The notes beneath the pieces are model-generated. The model saw only the letters and a list, made by a program, of their open reading frames with translations. It had not been told where the DNA came from and did no database searches. A program made the position numbers and the translations under genes. This document shows, piece by piece, positions 48,806 through 59,985 of a stretch of 64,000 bases of DNA. Source of the DNA: Archegozetes longisetosus (Eukaryota > Arthropoda > Arachnida > Sarcoptiformes > Trhypochthoniidae); NCBI GenBank assembly GCA_018873245.2, contig JAEMBT020000001.1, positions 18,230,220 through 18,294,219 on the forward strand, in the 5' to 3' direction. Every line of letters begins with the position of its first letter. The stretch's first letter is position 1.

Positions 48806-50117
48806 ATGCTATCCACAAAAGTTCCCTTAATGCAATTAATTCATAGGAATGTTATTCACTTGGCATTTAGAAATTGTTCCTCTGTTAATAAAGATATTAA
48901 ACGACAGGTATTATATTGTTTTTATTTTATATATTTTAGTATTATATTTCATTTTTTTGTCTATTATTATATTAATTTGCTTTTTTTTGTTTATTCTAAC
49001 TACAGGCCAATACTGAACAGTTATATAATGTTTATACACAATTATCTCATTCTGTAAGTCCTTTTGGCTTAATTCTCATATATTTATTACTTCTTACTTC
49101 GTGTTAGTTTGCGTTTGTTATGCTTATTATTTTGTTATATAAATCTGTCTGTTTATACATATAAATCCTAATTAATAACTAGTTTTCAATAGACTTAAAT
49201 AACATGATTATCATATCTGCAAAACTGCTTCTCATGCACTGATTTGCGTATTGACTAAAATTATTAATCAAAATTGCAATGTATTCAATAAATGAAGAAC
49301 TAACACAAAACATAAAATAACTAAATTATTGTTTATATTACAACAGTTGCCGTCCTTTTTCACATCAACGCATTGTTTTAATTTATATAACCCTCAAATA
49401 ATATTTGAAGATAATATTCGTAATGTATCCACACAAGGGATCAATGCTTATGTGAAACAAATATCTTTTATTAAATTTATGGCACATTTAAGATATAGTC
49501 ACGTCAAAATGAATATTCTTAAAATTACTCAACACCCCGAAGACAGTACTGTTCGTGTCAGATGGAGGGTTGTTGGACTTCCTGGACTCCGAATCATTTT
49601 CTTATTCTGGAATTACAGGCTTTGGGATTGGAATAAATTGTTTACCAATCAAAAATCTGAGTATTTTTTCAACATTTTTTAACTTTTCTCAACCTTTTCT
49701 CAGCTTTTTCTTAACTCGATCTCTATATTATATAACAGTTGGATCGATGGCTTTTCTGTATTTCATGTCGGAAATGATGGTCTCATTCATAAACACGTTT
49801 GTGAAAAAGTAAGTGAAAGTTTGCGCAAATTATCTTATCTTTTAGTTGAATTAATTAATCTCATAAGTAAATGTTACTCTGCTATCTATCCGTAATTGTT
49901 TGATACAAACACTAAAACATTTTCGTTTCATAAGATAATGCCTGACGAAGAACGCACTCAAGTTAAAGATAACACTAATATTGGAGTCAAATTAGCTTTG
50001 ATCTTAGGATTAGCTCCACATTCTGTTGAAGAAGAACTATTTGATGAATTTGTTTCACTTGTTTCTCGACTGTTGCCATTCATAGAAATATCTACAAAAG
50101 TTGGACCGTTCGGATGA
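48806..50117 (+). CDS. C6orf136: C6orf136 homologue (DUF2358), probably mitochondrial
   Basis: Five exons, 48806-48907, 49006-49053, 49347-49639, 49739-49808 and 49935-50117, give 231 aa with all phases closing. The NTF2-like DUF2358 fold is recognisable: LPSFFTSTHCFNLYNPQIIF, then HVKMNILKITQHPEDSTVRV, RWRVVGLPGL, and after the splice WIDGFSVFHVGNDGLIHKHV. The last exon gives a KLALILGL helix as in human C6orf136. The family's function is unknown. The N-terminus (RNVIHLAFRNCSS) is basic and Ser-rich, consistent with a mitochondrial targeting signal; this is inference. Exon 3 reads on past its donor (GTTTAC at 49640), so a retained intron would truncate the protein. AATAAA at 50193 is likely the poly(A) signal. 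The gene is convergent with COX7C. Confidence 0.88.
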
Positions 50118-50431
50118 ATCAATTTCATAGATTATTTATCGCATCTTTGGTCAAATTATGTTCAATATATGTTTATTATTAGCTGATTATTGAATAAAAT
50201 TAGTTTTAATTAAGTCTATGTCAAAATGATTTGAGAAATTAAAAGCAATTAAACTCTTAAGAATTTTATTGACTTTAATACATTGTAACCAAACATAAGA
50301 CTACAACAACTTCTATTTAAATATTGATTTACTCCCAATTGAATTGAATAGAGAAGAACAATCGAAGTAGATTTGAAACAATTATAGTTTTAAGATTGAC
50401 TACAGACTAAATAAAAGTAAATGTAAATGTT

Positions 50432-50747
50432 TTAGTTGTATTGTCCAGAAGCCTTTTTCAGCTGATAGCGGACTACAATAAACGGCAACGCAAACGGTAT
50501 GCCAAAGAACACCGTCATCTTAATAGCTAATGCACGATGGTTTGAGATATCAAACGGTATGTTCTGTTAAACATATACAATTCAGTTAACACTCTGTCCA
50601 TACTTATCTTTCAATTTATGATAACAATGCAATGCATTAATTGCAAAAGTATTATACCTGTCCTCTATAGGTCTCCCCTCCGTGCGAACGGCGCACTGAG
50701 TTTTGCACCAAATTTCTGGCCACTAGTGATAGTCGTGAAGATAACAT
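50432..50747 (-). CDS. COX7C: Cytochrome c oxidase subunit 7C
   Basis: Small single-pass subunit of respiratory complex IV in the inner mitochondrial membrane. Two exons on the minus strand, 50747-50658 and 50563-50432, give 73 aa. The first exon is a basic, Ser/Arg-rich presequence (MLSSRLSLVARNLVQNSVRR) ending SHGGETYRGQ. The second encodes NIPFDISNHRALAIKMTVFF and the membrane helix GIPFALPFIVVRYQLKK, matching the family's NLPF...K...FFGSGFAAPF..VRHQLLKK pattern. Processing before SHGG would leave about 52 residues, near the usual 47. It was too short and too split to show as a long open frame. A reverse-strand poly(A) signal (TTTATT on +) is at 50265-50270. The start lies about 1.3 kb from the divergent TDRD7 gene. 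Confidence 0.93.
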
Positions 50748-52036
50748 TTTGTTTGGTCTGTTTTATATTACTAGTAATATTTTGTTGAACCGCAAAATAA
50801 CTATTAGTTTCGCTTTAATGGCAGACTTTGTTTTGATTAAGGTTAAGTTTCGGAACATAAATCACGTTCTTTATACGGTATTATAGTTTTAATTTTAAAT
50901 TCTATTGTTTGCTTTGTTTTTCGTGTTTGTGAACTTTTAATTCTGTTTGCATTTTATATTTTATAATAATTTTATGATATTTAAAATTCTCTTGTCTTCA
51001 TAGCTTTGATACTAAACCTTCTGATAAAATCCCAAGAATAAAATAAGTTTGCGTAAGTCTAAATTTGACGTTATTTACATTAAGAAAGGAGTATCTATTT
51101 TATTAAGAAAAGGGGAGACAAAAGGGAGATCGAATGAAATAACTTTAGATGTTAAGATAGGGTTTGACTCAATCATTACAGTGACTATTAGTTTAATCGG
51201 TATTTTCAAAATTAGTCTACTATTTATTCACTTAATGTCTACTCAATAACTGAACTTCAAACAAATGGCTAATCTCATCTAATCATTTGATTGATTTATT
51301 TAAATGTTAGTTTATTTTCTTATTTCTTGTTAGTTGTCTTCTTTTTAGGTAAGATTTGCCAATTAATTTTATTTATTTCTCAAATACTTTACATTTTTCA
51401 CTCAATTTTTTACTCAATTTCTCATCTTTTTGTTAATCGCTTTTTGAGAGCAATGGCCGACACTTTTGCTTATCTTTTGTTTAGTTTACATCCATTTTTC
51501 AGTTATCATTACTCCTAAACATTTGAATTCTTTACATCTATTAATAACTCAAACATCTAATTATTGTGTAAGACATTCAAAGCTTTTCAGTTAAAGTTGT
51601 TTTGACATTAATATTACGTAACATTTAATTGAATGAAAACTAGTTATTTGATCAATATTTCAAATATAATTGAATTTTGATTCAAGTTTAATTAGTTTCT
51701 CATTAAATTAGTTCATAAATTATTGTTTGTATGTTTTCAAATTAGTTGCTCTTTGCAATAATAATAGCATAACCTCTAAAATAAGACCAGTTCTCAGACC
51801 ACTTTTCAGACCGCTTTTGGGTCCACTTAATCTAAAAACTTGTTATGCAATGAGTTGAGGATTTGTCAGTCATTAAGAGAGACCGCTATCTACTCAACAC
51901 TTTATCGCTAACTCATTCCATCAATATATCGCTTCAAATGCAACTCTTATAAAACTGTTTAATTCCTATTTTCATATTTTTATTATATAATTATTATATT
52001 TCATAACTCAGTTTCAAATTCATCTTTTCAGTTGCG
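50748..52036. other. Divergent spacer, COX7C / TDRD7
   Basis: No gene recognised; open frames at 51049-51249 and 51291-51518 are low-complexity and unsupported. TTTTCAG at 52024-52030, just before the TDRD7 start codon, could be an acceptor, implying a 5' UTR intron. Confidence 0.5.
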
Positions 52037-55000
52037 ATGGATTTAGAAAATGTGAAAAAGTGTTTGCGATCCGTAGTATTGAGCGAAAAAATAGGTGTTG
52101 CTTTGCGTCGATTAGATTTGTCATATAGGGATCTAATACAAGAACCGATCCCTTATTCAAGATTTGGCTATAAAAGTTTAGAGGAATTTCTTAAATCGTT
52201 GAAGGACACGGTTCAGCTCAAGAGGTACTTTTATTTAATGTTTAAAACATTGAAGTAATGGACATTTGTTTTTAATAAATAGCATAAATGGCGAAATCTA
52301 TGTTACGCCAGTTACCACTCAAGAAACTGCTCACATCGAGAAGCTATTGAAAGGACAAATGAGAAACAAGAAGATAACTAAACCATCAAAACCTCCGCGA
52401 CCTATTCAAAAGCCAAGGCATCTCTTTACTAATCAAACTAATGGACAGAACACTCGAAACAGAACAGCGCCTCGACTTATGTCAAGCTCTCGAAACAAGC
52501 CTCTATTTCAATCAAATCAAAGCAATAGTTCTGTGCAAACAGTACAGCTACCAAAGAGTGGTTCGAATTTGAGACAAACATCCAGATATGATCTGAATAT
52601 GAATCAGGTTTCAGCGCCTAAAACAATAACAACTGTTATTAATTCAAATGAGAGCGCATTACAGCGACCGAAACCTATTTTGAGTAGAAATTCAGATCAA
52701 CGAACCGTCAACTTTGTCGCCAGATTGAAAACTCCTATCTCTGTAACTATTAATTCAAATACTGCTAACCCGAGTGAAATCCAACCTAAAACTGAACCCG
52801 TAATCAACGATAACAATACTCGTAAGTTATTTTTAGTTATAGCCATTTCTTACACTAATTTTTCTGATTTTAATCTTTGACTTTTTCTTTTAGCCAATAA
52901 GTTATCTTTCAAAACACTTTTGAATGAATTAGCGCTTAAAGAGAATTGGGAAGCACCTGATTACAAGTCTCTGGGATATCAGGACAAGGCTTCAAAGAAG
53001 TTCGTTTATGTGGCTCGAGTCAAAGTCGCCAATCGTTCTATTGTTTCCCATAATACTTTCCTTTCTCCCGATGACGCTGAAGAAGAAGCCTCTAAAATTG
53101 CATTCGAAGAACTAAAACTCAGAACTGACAACAAACCAATCACTTCGGAAGAAAAGACCATCAAAGAATCGATTGTCAACAAAATCATTTCTGTGAGTGT
53201 TAATGATTGAAAATAACTTTTGTATAATTTTATGGTTATTTATTGAATTAAGATCTTGTCTGAGAATGCATTGAAGCCATGGTTTGATAATGGACTCGCC
53301 GATGAGTATACGAAACGCTTCAAAGAAGCACTTCCTGCAAACTGGATCGAATTAATTAAAGACAGTAATGGACTCATTGAAGTTGAAGAGTAAGTCTTCA
53401 GATAACTCAATTTACTATTGATTAAAGTTATTTTGAAAATTAGGCTCAAATATTCGAATGTCAAAAAGACACTGATAGCACTGCCGAACCCAAAGTCGAA
53501 AAAGCGTCAATCAGTCTCATCGACTTCTTCCTCACCAAATCTGGACGAGCCGATGAATAATCTAATTGAAAATTCGCGAACGGATTCACACGAACCACAA
53601 ACTGTACCAAAAGGTGTTCAATTACCAGACACAGAGACCTGGGATGTGATCGTAACTAAAGTTGTCAACACTTGTGAGGTCTATGTTCGATTAGTCGAGT
53701 TTTCTGTAAGTATTTGTTATGATTAATGAGAGTTAATTTTAATGATTCGGCTATTTTTCAAACCATAGGATGAATATGCGAAATGTATGAACGAAATGCA
53801 TGCCTATTATGAGGCACATCCGAAACCAGTCAATCAAGTGATTGAAGGCAAGATCTATGCTCTTAAGCTGAGTGATGCCACTTATCGAGTCACAGCTCGA
53901 TCTTCAAACAGTGACAATACGGTTAGCCTCTAATTGAGCTCAAAATTTTCTATTAATCATTTTGACACATTTATAGGTTAAGTGCATTTTAGAAGACGAG
54001 GGAGACGTCGTCGAAGTCTCAGTCAATGAGTTGCACGAAATTGACAGCTCTTTCCTAAAGCTGTCATTTCAAGCATTTAAGTGCTATTTAAGTGGACTTG
54101 AAATGTATAACGAAAATAGTGTGGCTTCTAATAAATTAGAAGAACTTGTATTTTCGTTGTCTGAGCCTGTCTTCGTGGCAGTTCCTATTTCTCGAGATGA
54201 TCCAATTTCTATCAGACTTTTGATACAACTCTTGATGATTCTGATCGAGATATAAACGAAGAACTAATGCAATATCTCTATCAACACTGTTTTGACGACT
54301 TGTTGGCAACTGCAGGCTCTCAACACAGTGTTTGCATCACTCATTGCACTGGATTTGGAGATCTTTATTTCCAGTTTGATGGCAAATATTACGACACCTA
54401 CGATAAGCTCAAAAATCAAGTCAATCAATTGTGTTTGAGTCCAAATGCCGTCATTCCATCGATGGATATTTTGAAGGAAGAGCTGAAAAAATCGAACAAA
54501 TCCTATTATTTCACACAATTCGATAAAGATTGGTGTCGAGTTGTCATTACGAATGTTGAGAGCAGTGAATCAATTAGAGTGTTTTACGTAGATTTTGGAA
54601 ACGATCAGCTGGTATCTCAATTGCAGATACGTTCGCTCGAATCTCATTTGGATCCAATCATTTCAATACCACATCTTGCAGTCCGATGTCGTCTCAATGT
54701 TGACATCGAATGGTCTGACCTTGTGGTTGATTTATTCTTTGATCAGTTCAAATACGATGACATCATGACAATCAAAATAGTGACGACTCAAACATCAACC
54801 AATTGTGCAACAGTTGAGATCCTTGACAAAGTATCTTCAGTTAATCAAAGACTGGTCTCAGCTTATAAAAAGGCGACCGCTAATACAACTGCAATCAATG
54901 GCAATAATGGCGTAAATCAAAGCAGCAATAATTCAGAAGACAAAATGTTAAATGCCTTAAATATTTGTGATAACGGTAGCGATGATGTGATATTTGGCGG

Positions 55001-55741
55001 TAAACCTATTCCGAAACCTATATTACCAGCAATTAAACCAAATCCTCAACATCCTGATGACTATTTCGATGTTGTGGTGCTATTACCAGCCACTCCTTCA
55101 AACTTTGTTGTCATTCCTTACGCTAACATCAGTCCTAACTCTGATTTCTATCGTATGAAACTAAGAATGCATGAGTTGTACGAAAAGGAAGACAATCGAA
55201 TTGAATTACCGCATAATGTGATCACAAAAGGTTTGTATTGCGCTGGAAAATACAATCGGATCTGGAATCGCATCCAAGTTAAGGAAATAGTTAATCAAAA
55301 CCCGTTTTCAGTGATATGTTTACTAGTCGATTATGGAGATCACCAAACCTTCGAACTCAAAGACATTCAACCACTTTATAACGAATTCCGTGTTCTCCCC
55401 ATCCAAGCCATCAAAGCTTCTCTTTCTAGTGAGCCTTTCATTTTGTTTTTAAATATCTTTCATTTGAATATTTCTCATTTTTCATCTAATTTCTCTCTTA
55501 TCCTCTCCCTTAAGCTGTTGAACCAATTGGTAATGATTGGGATGTGATGGCATCAGTCGAATTCAGAAAAATGGTTGAAAACAAAGCATTTGTGGCAACT
55601 ATTTTTGGTGTTAAACAAGTTGATGGCGAGTCTGTCCTTCAGTTGTCTTTGTGTGATACCTCTATTGATGGCAATGACGTATATATTGGAAAGTCATTGG
55701 CCGAAAAAGGATTAGCTAGATTGAGAATTTCCAATATTTAA
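52037..55741 (+). CDS. TDRD7: Tudor domain-containing protein 7 (LOTUS/Tudor)
   Basis: Germ-granule scaffold; the family binds symmetrically dimethylated arginine through Tudor domains and helps organise piRNA and mRNA metabolism. Exons: 52037-52224, 52283-52821, 52894-53192, 53253-53389, 53444-53705, 53769-53921, 53977-55428 and 55515-55741. With one base restored the frame closes at 1085 aa, against 1098 for human TDRD7. Order: LOTUS 1 (about 1-90), basic Gln/Asn/Ser-rich linker, a dsRBD-like module (about 245-320), LOTUS (about 342-400), Tudor 1 (450-545), Tudor 2 (700-775; VFYVDFGN) and Tudor 3 (888-1010; CLLVDYGD), then a final SNase-like segment. A frameshift at 54218-54221, in a T run, splits the seventh exon: the first frame stops at 54255 while homology continues in another. 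I think this is a sequence error. A possible AATAAA is at 56063. Confidence 0.9.
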
Positions 55742-56601
55742 TTTAGATTTTTTTTCAAATAATTTCATTCTATTGATAGATAGTTATGACTATTATTATG
55801 ATTATTACTATTATTATTAAGCATTAATCAAAATATAAAGTTATACGAATATTATAATTGAATACTTGTGATAATTCATTAGTCATTAATGTTTCATAAA
55901 CGCATAAATGTGCCATTTAGTGATAAATATTTAATATTTGCTACAAATTGTCTCACTTTTACGAAACTCAGTTTTTTCATCTAATTATCTTCAATAACTT
56001 TTCTGATTATTTTTTTTTGTTTACTTGATTGTATCCCAAGCCTATGACAATATTGTATTTGGAATAAAAATTTATAATAAAAACTATTATTAATCAAATC
56101 CTCTATTTTACTTCAATTGAATTCAGTTAATCATAAATCAGTTTATTATAGTTTTGATGTTTTACTTAATAATTCAACCAAAGAGTCGTTTTAAAGCAAA
56201 GTGATTTATTTATGTTTTGGATGCGAGAAATGATCAATTCGTAGTTAAGATTTGAGACTTGAATTGATCGACAGTAGTATGTACTGTAGCAAAGCTGGCG
56301 CATCGCCCTTCGCTATTGCACCTATTTTAAATTTATTATAAAAGTTTAATTTACACAATCAAGTGTATACATAAGGAAGATATAGTTTATTTCTCATAAA
56401 AGTTTGTCCATCAGGTTGCAATATTTTTAACATTACTAATCATTATAAAATGAAAAGTATATGATAATAAAGTAATCATTCTTGTTTTTATTTTCATAAT
56501 ATAATTTGAGACTACAAATAGATCAGTTATCATTTTTTCGGGTAAGCCTTGTCAATCAAGCTACTCAATTAACAACGCTTGTAACAGCTTCTGGTGATAA
56601 C
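55742..56601. other. TDRD7 3' flank
   Basis: AT-rich sequence with ATT/TTA runs near 55790-55820 and AATAAA at 56063-56068. No gene seen. Confidence 0.5.
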
Positions 56602-56790
56602 TCACCATCTTTGAGTATCAAAGTTAACCAGAAATGTGAATACAAATGATAAGATTACTAATGATATCACGAATATAAAAAACCAATTAGTCAATTCTTT
56701 TTTCAATGTATCCTGACGATCAATCAATTCTTTTTTGAGTGAACCAATCTCAATCTTAACTAAGTTAGCTATTTCTTTTGTCTGGTTTTT
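56602..56790 (-). other. Orphan ORF: coiled coil plus C-terminal membrane helix
   Basis: Minus-strand open stretch without a methionine, 62 codons to a TGA. It reads as a charged heptad segment (EIANLVKIEIGSLKKELIDR, then QDTLKKEL) followed by a 21-residue hydrophobic helix and a short tail, the layout of a tail-anchored or CCDC90-like protein. Upstream (minus sense) comes a GA microsatellite. No acceptor with a pyrimidine tract is visible. It may be the last exon of an unseen gene, a relic, or chance. I do not recognise the family. Confidence 0.25.
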
Positions 56791-56806
56791 TCATCTTTTA
56801 ATTAAC

Positions 56807-56811
<5 letters not shown>

Positions 56812-56881
<70 letters not shown>
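56812..56881. repeat. (CT)n microsatellite
   Basis: Uninterrupted CT run of about 70 bp, the longest in the window. Confidence 0.95.
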
Positions 56882-56883
<2 letters not shown>

Positions 56884-58068
56884 CTCTATAGTTCTTTAAT
56901 ATATGATTAGATATTTAACATGTAACAGCCGTCTCTTAATTTTGAATTAAGTCAGGAGAGACCTAAGGGTATGTTTTGCAACGCGAAGGATAAGAAAAAA
57001 TTGATTCTAAATATGATTAGTGTTGCAAGACATACCAAATGAAGCAAAAAAAGTAAACACATCTTTGTTATGATTTTTTCAGAACATTTTTTTATTTAAA
57101 GCAAAATTTGATCAAATACTTGTATGCTCGCCACTGTTGTTATTTAAATTGAATTTTGTGCACTCATTCACAATCATTAAAATGTATTCAAATCATTAAA
57201 AAATGCTTGAAATACAACTGATGTGAATTTGTTTTGATAATACTTTTCTTGCCTCACAACATTTGCTTTTTTTGATAAAAACCGTGTAAAATTAGCCTCG
57301 TGCAAATTTCACTTATTTTTGGTCAAAGTTGCGGCACAGCTTAGCTCTTATTTGTTCACATATTTAAAGAAAAACACTTATCGCATTATTTCAAAGATTT
57401 TTTTTGTGTCGAAACAACTTCGTATATATTTATCAAGAAAACTGTCAATATCACAATTAAAGGTAGCAGCTTGTTCGACTTCAAAATTGGGCTACTTAAG
57501 GGTAGAGTATACCTATTTTGGGGTCAAAAATTCGAATTTTGTTTTTCACTAAAAATTCATCTTTACGTACCCCTCTATCGCCTAGCATTGTCAATGGCCT
57601 CGTACGATTCCAATATCATCGCAAATTAATGATCAAAAGTTAATATTTTAGAAAAATATAGATTGGAGAGTTACAGATTACTTTTAAACTCATTTTTCTC
57701 GAAATGCCATTTTAATAACTTATTAGCAGAATTTTAAGCATAATCCTTAGAATTTCTCAATTATACTGGTATCAATATAAAGCCAAGAAATGTGAAAGTA
57801 CCCTAAACCACGGATTTGGTAGATATCACTTTTAGTTTTAAGGCTATAAATTCTAATCTCGAAAAATCACAATAATTCTAAGTGAATCCTTTAAATGTGC
57901 ACTTTTCTGGAGAACGCAGCTATGAGTAAATGATTAGAAAATTTATAATGATTTAGGCGAAAATAGAGGCGCCGTTCTGTCCGAGTTTGACCTGCAGACC
58001 CCCTATTGATAGGGATTAATAAAACTTTCTGATAACAAATTCACTTTCAATCTTTTGATTTCATTTGA
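56882..58068. other. Gene-free region with short inverted repeats
   Basis: No gene support. A 15-bp inverted repeat with one mismatch (GGTATGTTTTGCAAC at 56968-56982, reverse copy at 57022-57036) bounds 69 bp. The open frame at 57319-57552 has no family resemblance. GC-richer patches near 57500-57600 and 57955-58020 look like repeat DNA, but I could not define ends. Confidence 0.45.
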
Positions 58069-58664
58069 GTTTATACTAGTGATGATTCGATCCTAGTTTT
58101 TAAATTTCGATTCTATTCCGATTACGATTCCTCATGAAAACATTTTATTTTGATTCAATTCCGATTCCGATTTCTTTCAGAAGTTTTCAATTCGATTCGA
58201 TTCCGATTCTAAAAATCTTATTTCGATTCAACTCTAATTTCGATCCCAGTTTTATTTTGAATTAGTAGCTTAAAACAGGATAGAATTAGAATAATATTAT
58301 TCCATAAACAATAAAAAGCTTTATTATTTTAGTAAATGATTTATAAAGATGTCAAAAGTAAATGCACAAAATAAAGGATGAAAATTGAATTTTAATTATT
58401 TTCCATTAACAATTGAGTAATTGTATCAACTTATGAGTGGACTATCATTTATTTTTATTTTGATAAAGGCTTAAAATACTGTTGTTTTCACATCTGTTTC
58501 TATTTTAATTCCAATTGCTTGGAGATTTCATAATTTCGATTCTATTCCGATTCCTCTTTAAAACTTCTATTTCGATTCAATTCCGATTCGAAAGAATCAA
58601 AATGATTTTCATACATTTCGATTCGATTCCGATTCTATAGAATCGAATCATCACTAGTTTATAC
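58069..58664. mobile_element. hAT-like MITE with 8-bp target duplication
   Basis: Element 58077-58656 (580 bp) begins TAGTGATGATTCGAT and ends with its exact inverse. It is flanked by the perfect 8-bp direct repeat GTTTATAC (58069-58076 and 58657-58664). Sub-terminal regions are packed with TTCGATTC/ATTCCGATTC repeats in both arms. There is no coding capacity. A TAG-type end with 8-bp duplication is characteristic of hAT elements. Confidence 0.88.
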
Positions 58665-58722
58665 TGATTTCATTTTGAACTTGAATATTTGTAGTTTTGA
58701 TAAATTAAGGTTTAAAAAGTTA

Positions 58723-59102
58723 TACCACGTGGGCCAAATGTATATGCTGATAAAACAAATTTAATTGCACAAAAACGACTAGAGATAATCAGACAGAATA
58801 AATTGCATAACAATGAATGATAAAGGTACTAGATAATAATATTCTCGAATTGTCGGCCTTTGCTCTTAGTGACCTTCTCAAGGCGAGTCAAAAAATGGTC
58901 AATAATTCTGTGCCGAGTTTCATCATCAATGCTCTTTATCACATGTGTTATTCGGTCCTTAAGCTCTTTCGGAAATAATTGTGATTGATATGTGACTGGC
59001 AGATAATGTGCTATCACAGGTTTGTTTACTATTGAGTTGTGCAAGGTGGTTTAGGCATGGCGCTAGTTAACATGTTAGCATATACATTTGGCCCACGTGT
59101 TA
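58723..59102. mobile_element. Internally deleted Tc1/mariner-like element
   Basis: Inverted ends CCACGTGGGCCAAATGTATA (58725 onward) and its inverse ending at 59100, both flanked by TA (58723-58724 and 59101-59102), as expected for Tc1/mariner insertion. The 376-bp body retains a minus-strand open frame, 59044-58829 (71 aa), whose end (ELKDRITHVIKS... HFLTRLEKVTKSKGRQFENI) matches the C-terminal tail of mariner-type transposases. The catalytic DDE/D core is absent, so it is non-autonomous. Confidence 0.82.
58829..59044 (-). pseudogene. Mariner-type transposase C-terminal remnant
   Basis: A 71-codon open frame inside the TA-flanked element. The pattern of LKDRI, spacing to RL and a final GRQFENI resembles the last 50 residues of mariner-family transposases. 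Everything upstream, including the DNA-binding and catalytic regions, is missing. Confidence 0.65.
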
Positions 59103-59985
59103 GCAAAGCTAATACAATATTTACATAAATTTTATTCACATATTATTTACATTGAAATTTTAATGAGCGGTCCAATTCTTACAAAAGTTTTTATTACATG
59201 AACATAAAATGTTGCAGTTCTTATGATTACTTTTGCAAAAGCATTTCTTTATATATTTAACTTTACAGCTACAATGAGAAGTATCAGTATTAACATTATT
59301 ATTATTAATGAATAAGTTTTCTGAATCTTTGTATTTGAGATAGTTATCGCTATAAAAAGTTGCGTTACATATTTCATAAAATACTTTACATCTCTACTAA
59401 TTTTATTTTTTTAAAAACTATACCAAGACTAATAAATAAATAAAAGTTTGATTAAGACCTTATTGACATTCAATAGCATTTCCATTTTCTATCAATGAGT
59501 TCAATCTACTTGTATAGAAAATGTTTTGAAATTTTTAAAAGTATTTGTATATGATTTACAGTAACGTTTGGTTTGATGGCTAATCTTCTGATTCGTCAAA
59601 ACTGATAAGAGGATTGTATTAAAATTATCGAGAAAATGCCGTCAAGTCAATGATTAGAATTACATTATACATTTTTGCGTTTGGCTGAGATATGCTGTTT
59701 TTCAGGATTGAGCCTCAATTTCCTTTACATTTACAATGATTTAAAAGTTGTGCAGCTCTGAAATTTTCAATATTAGACAGAAGAAATCTCTAATACTGAA
59801 TGAGTTTGTTATTAGAATAAGCAGTGGTCATAATGATCCGTGAATTTGAGAAAAAGCTGTTATGAGCTTAAATTAAAAAAATTTAATACTTTATCAATGA
59901 TATGAGAATTAGATTAAAATCCTTTAATGCTACAAAACTGATAAGAGGGTCCACATTAAACCTATCAAGAAAGTGCCACGAAGTC
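59103..59985. other. Spacer with a diverged 75-bp duplication
   Basis: Two similar segments, about 59597-59671 and 59934-60006, share AAAACTGATAAGAGG and ATCRAGAAARTGCC blocks. The second abuts the transporter pseudogene. No gene otherwise. Confidence 0.5.

Noticed and set aside
48537..48818. 93-codon reverse open frame
   Set aside because: Overlaps the start of the C6orf136 homologue; no conserved features.
51049..51518. Two hydrophobic or basic + strand open frames between COX7C and TDRD7
   Set aside because: No recognisable family, no splice context, biased composition.
57319..57552. 77-codon + strand open frame
   Set aside because: No domain, repeat-like surroundings, no splice partners.
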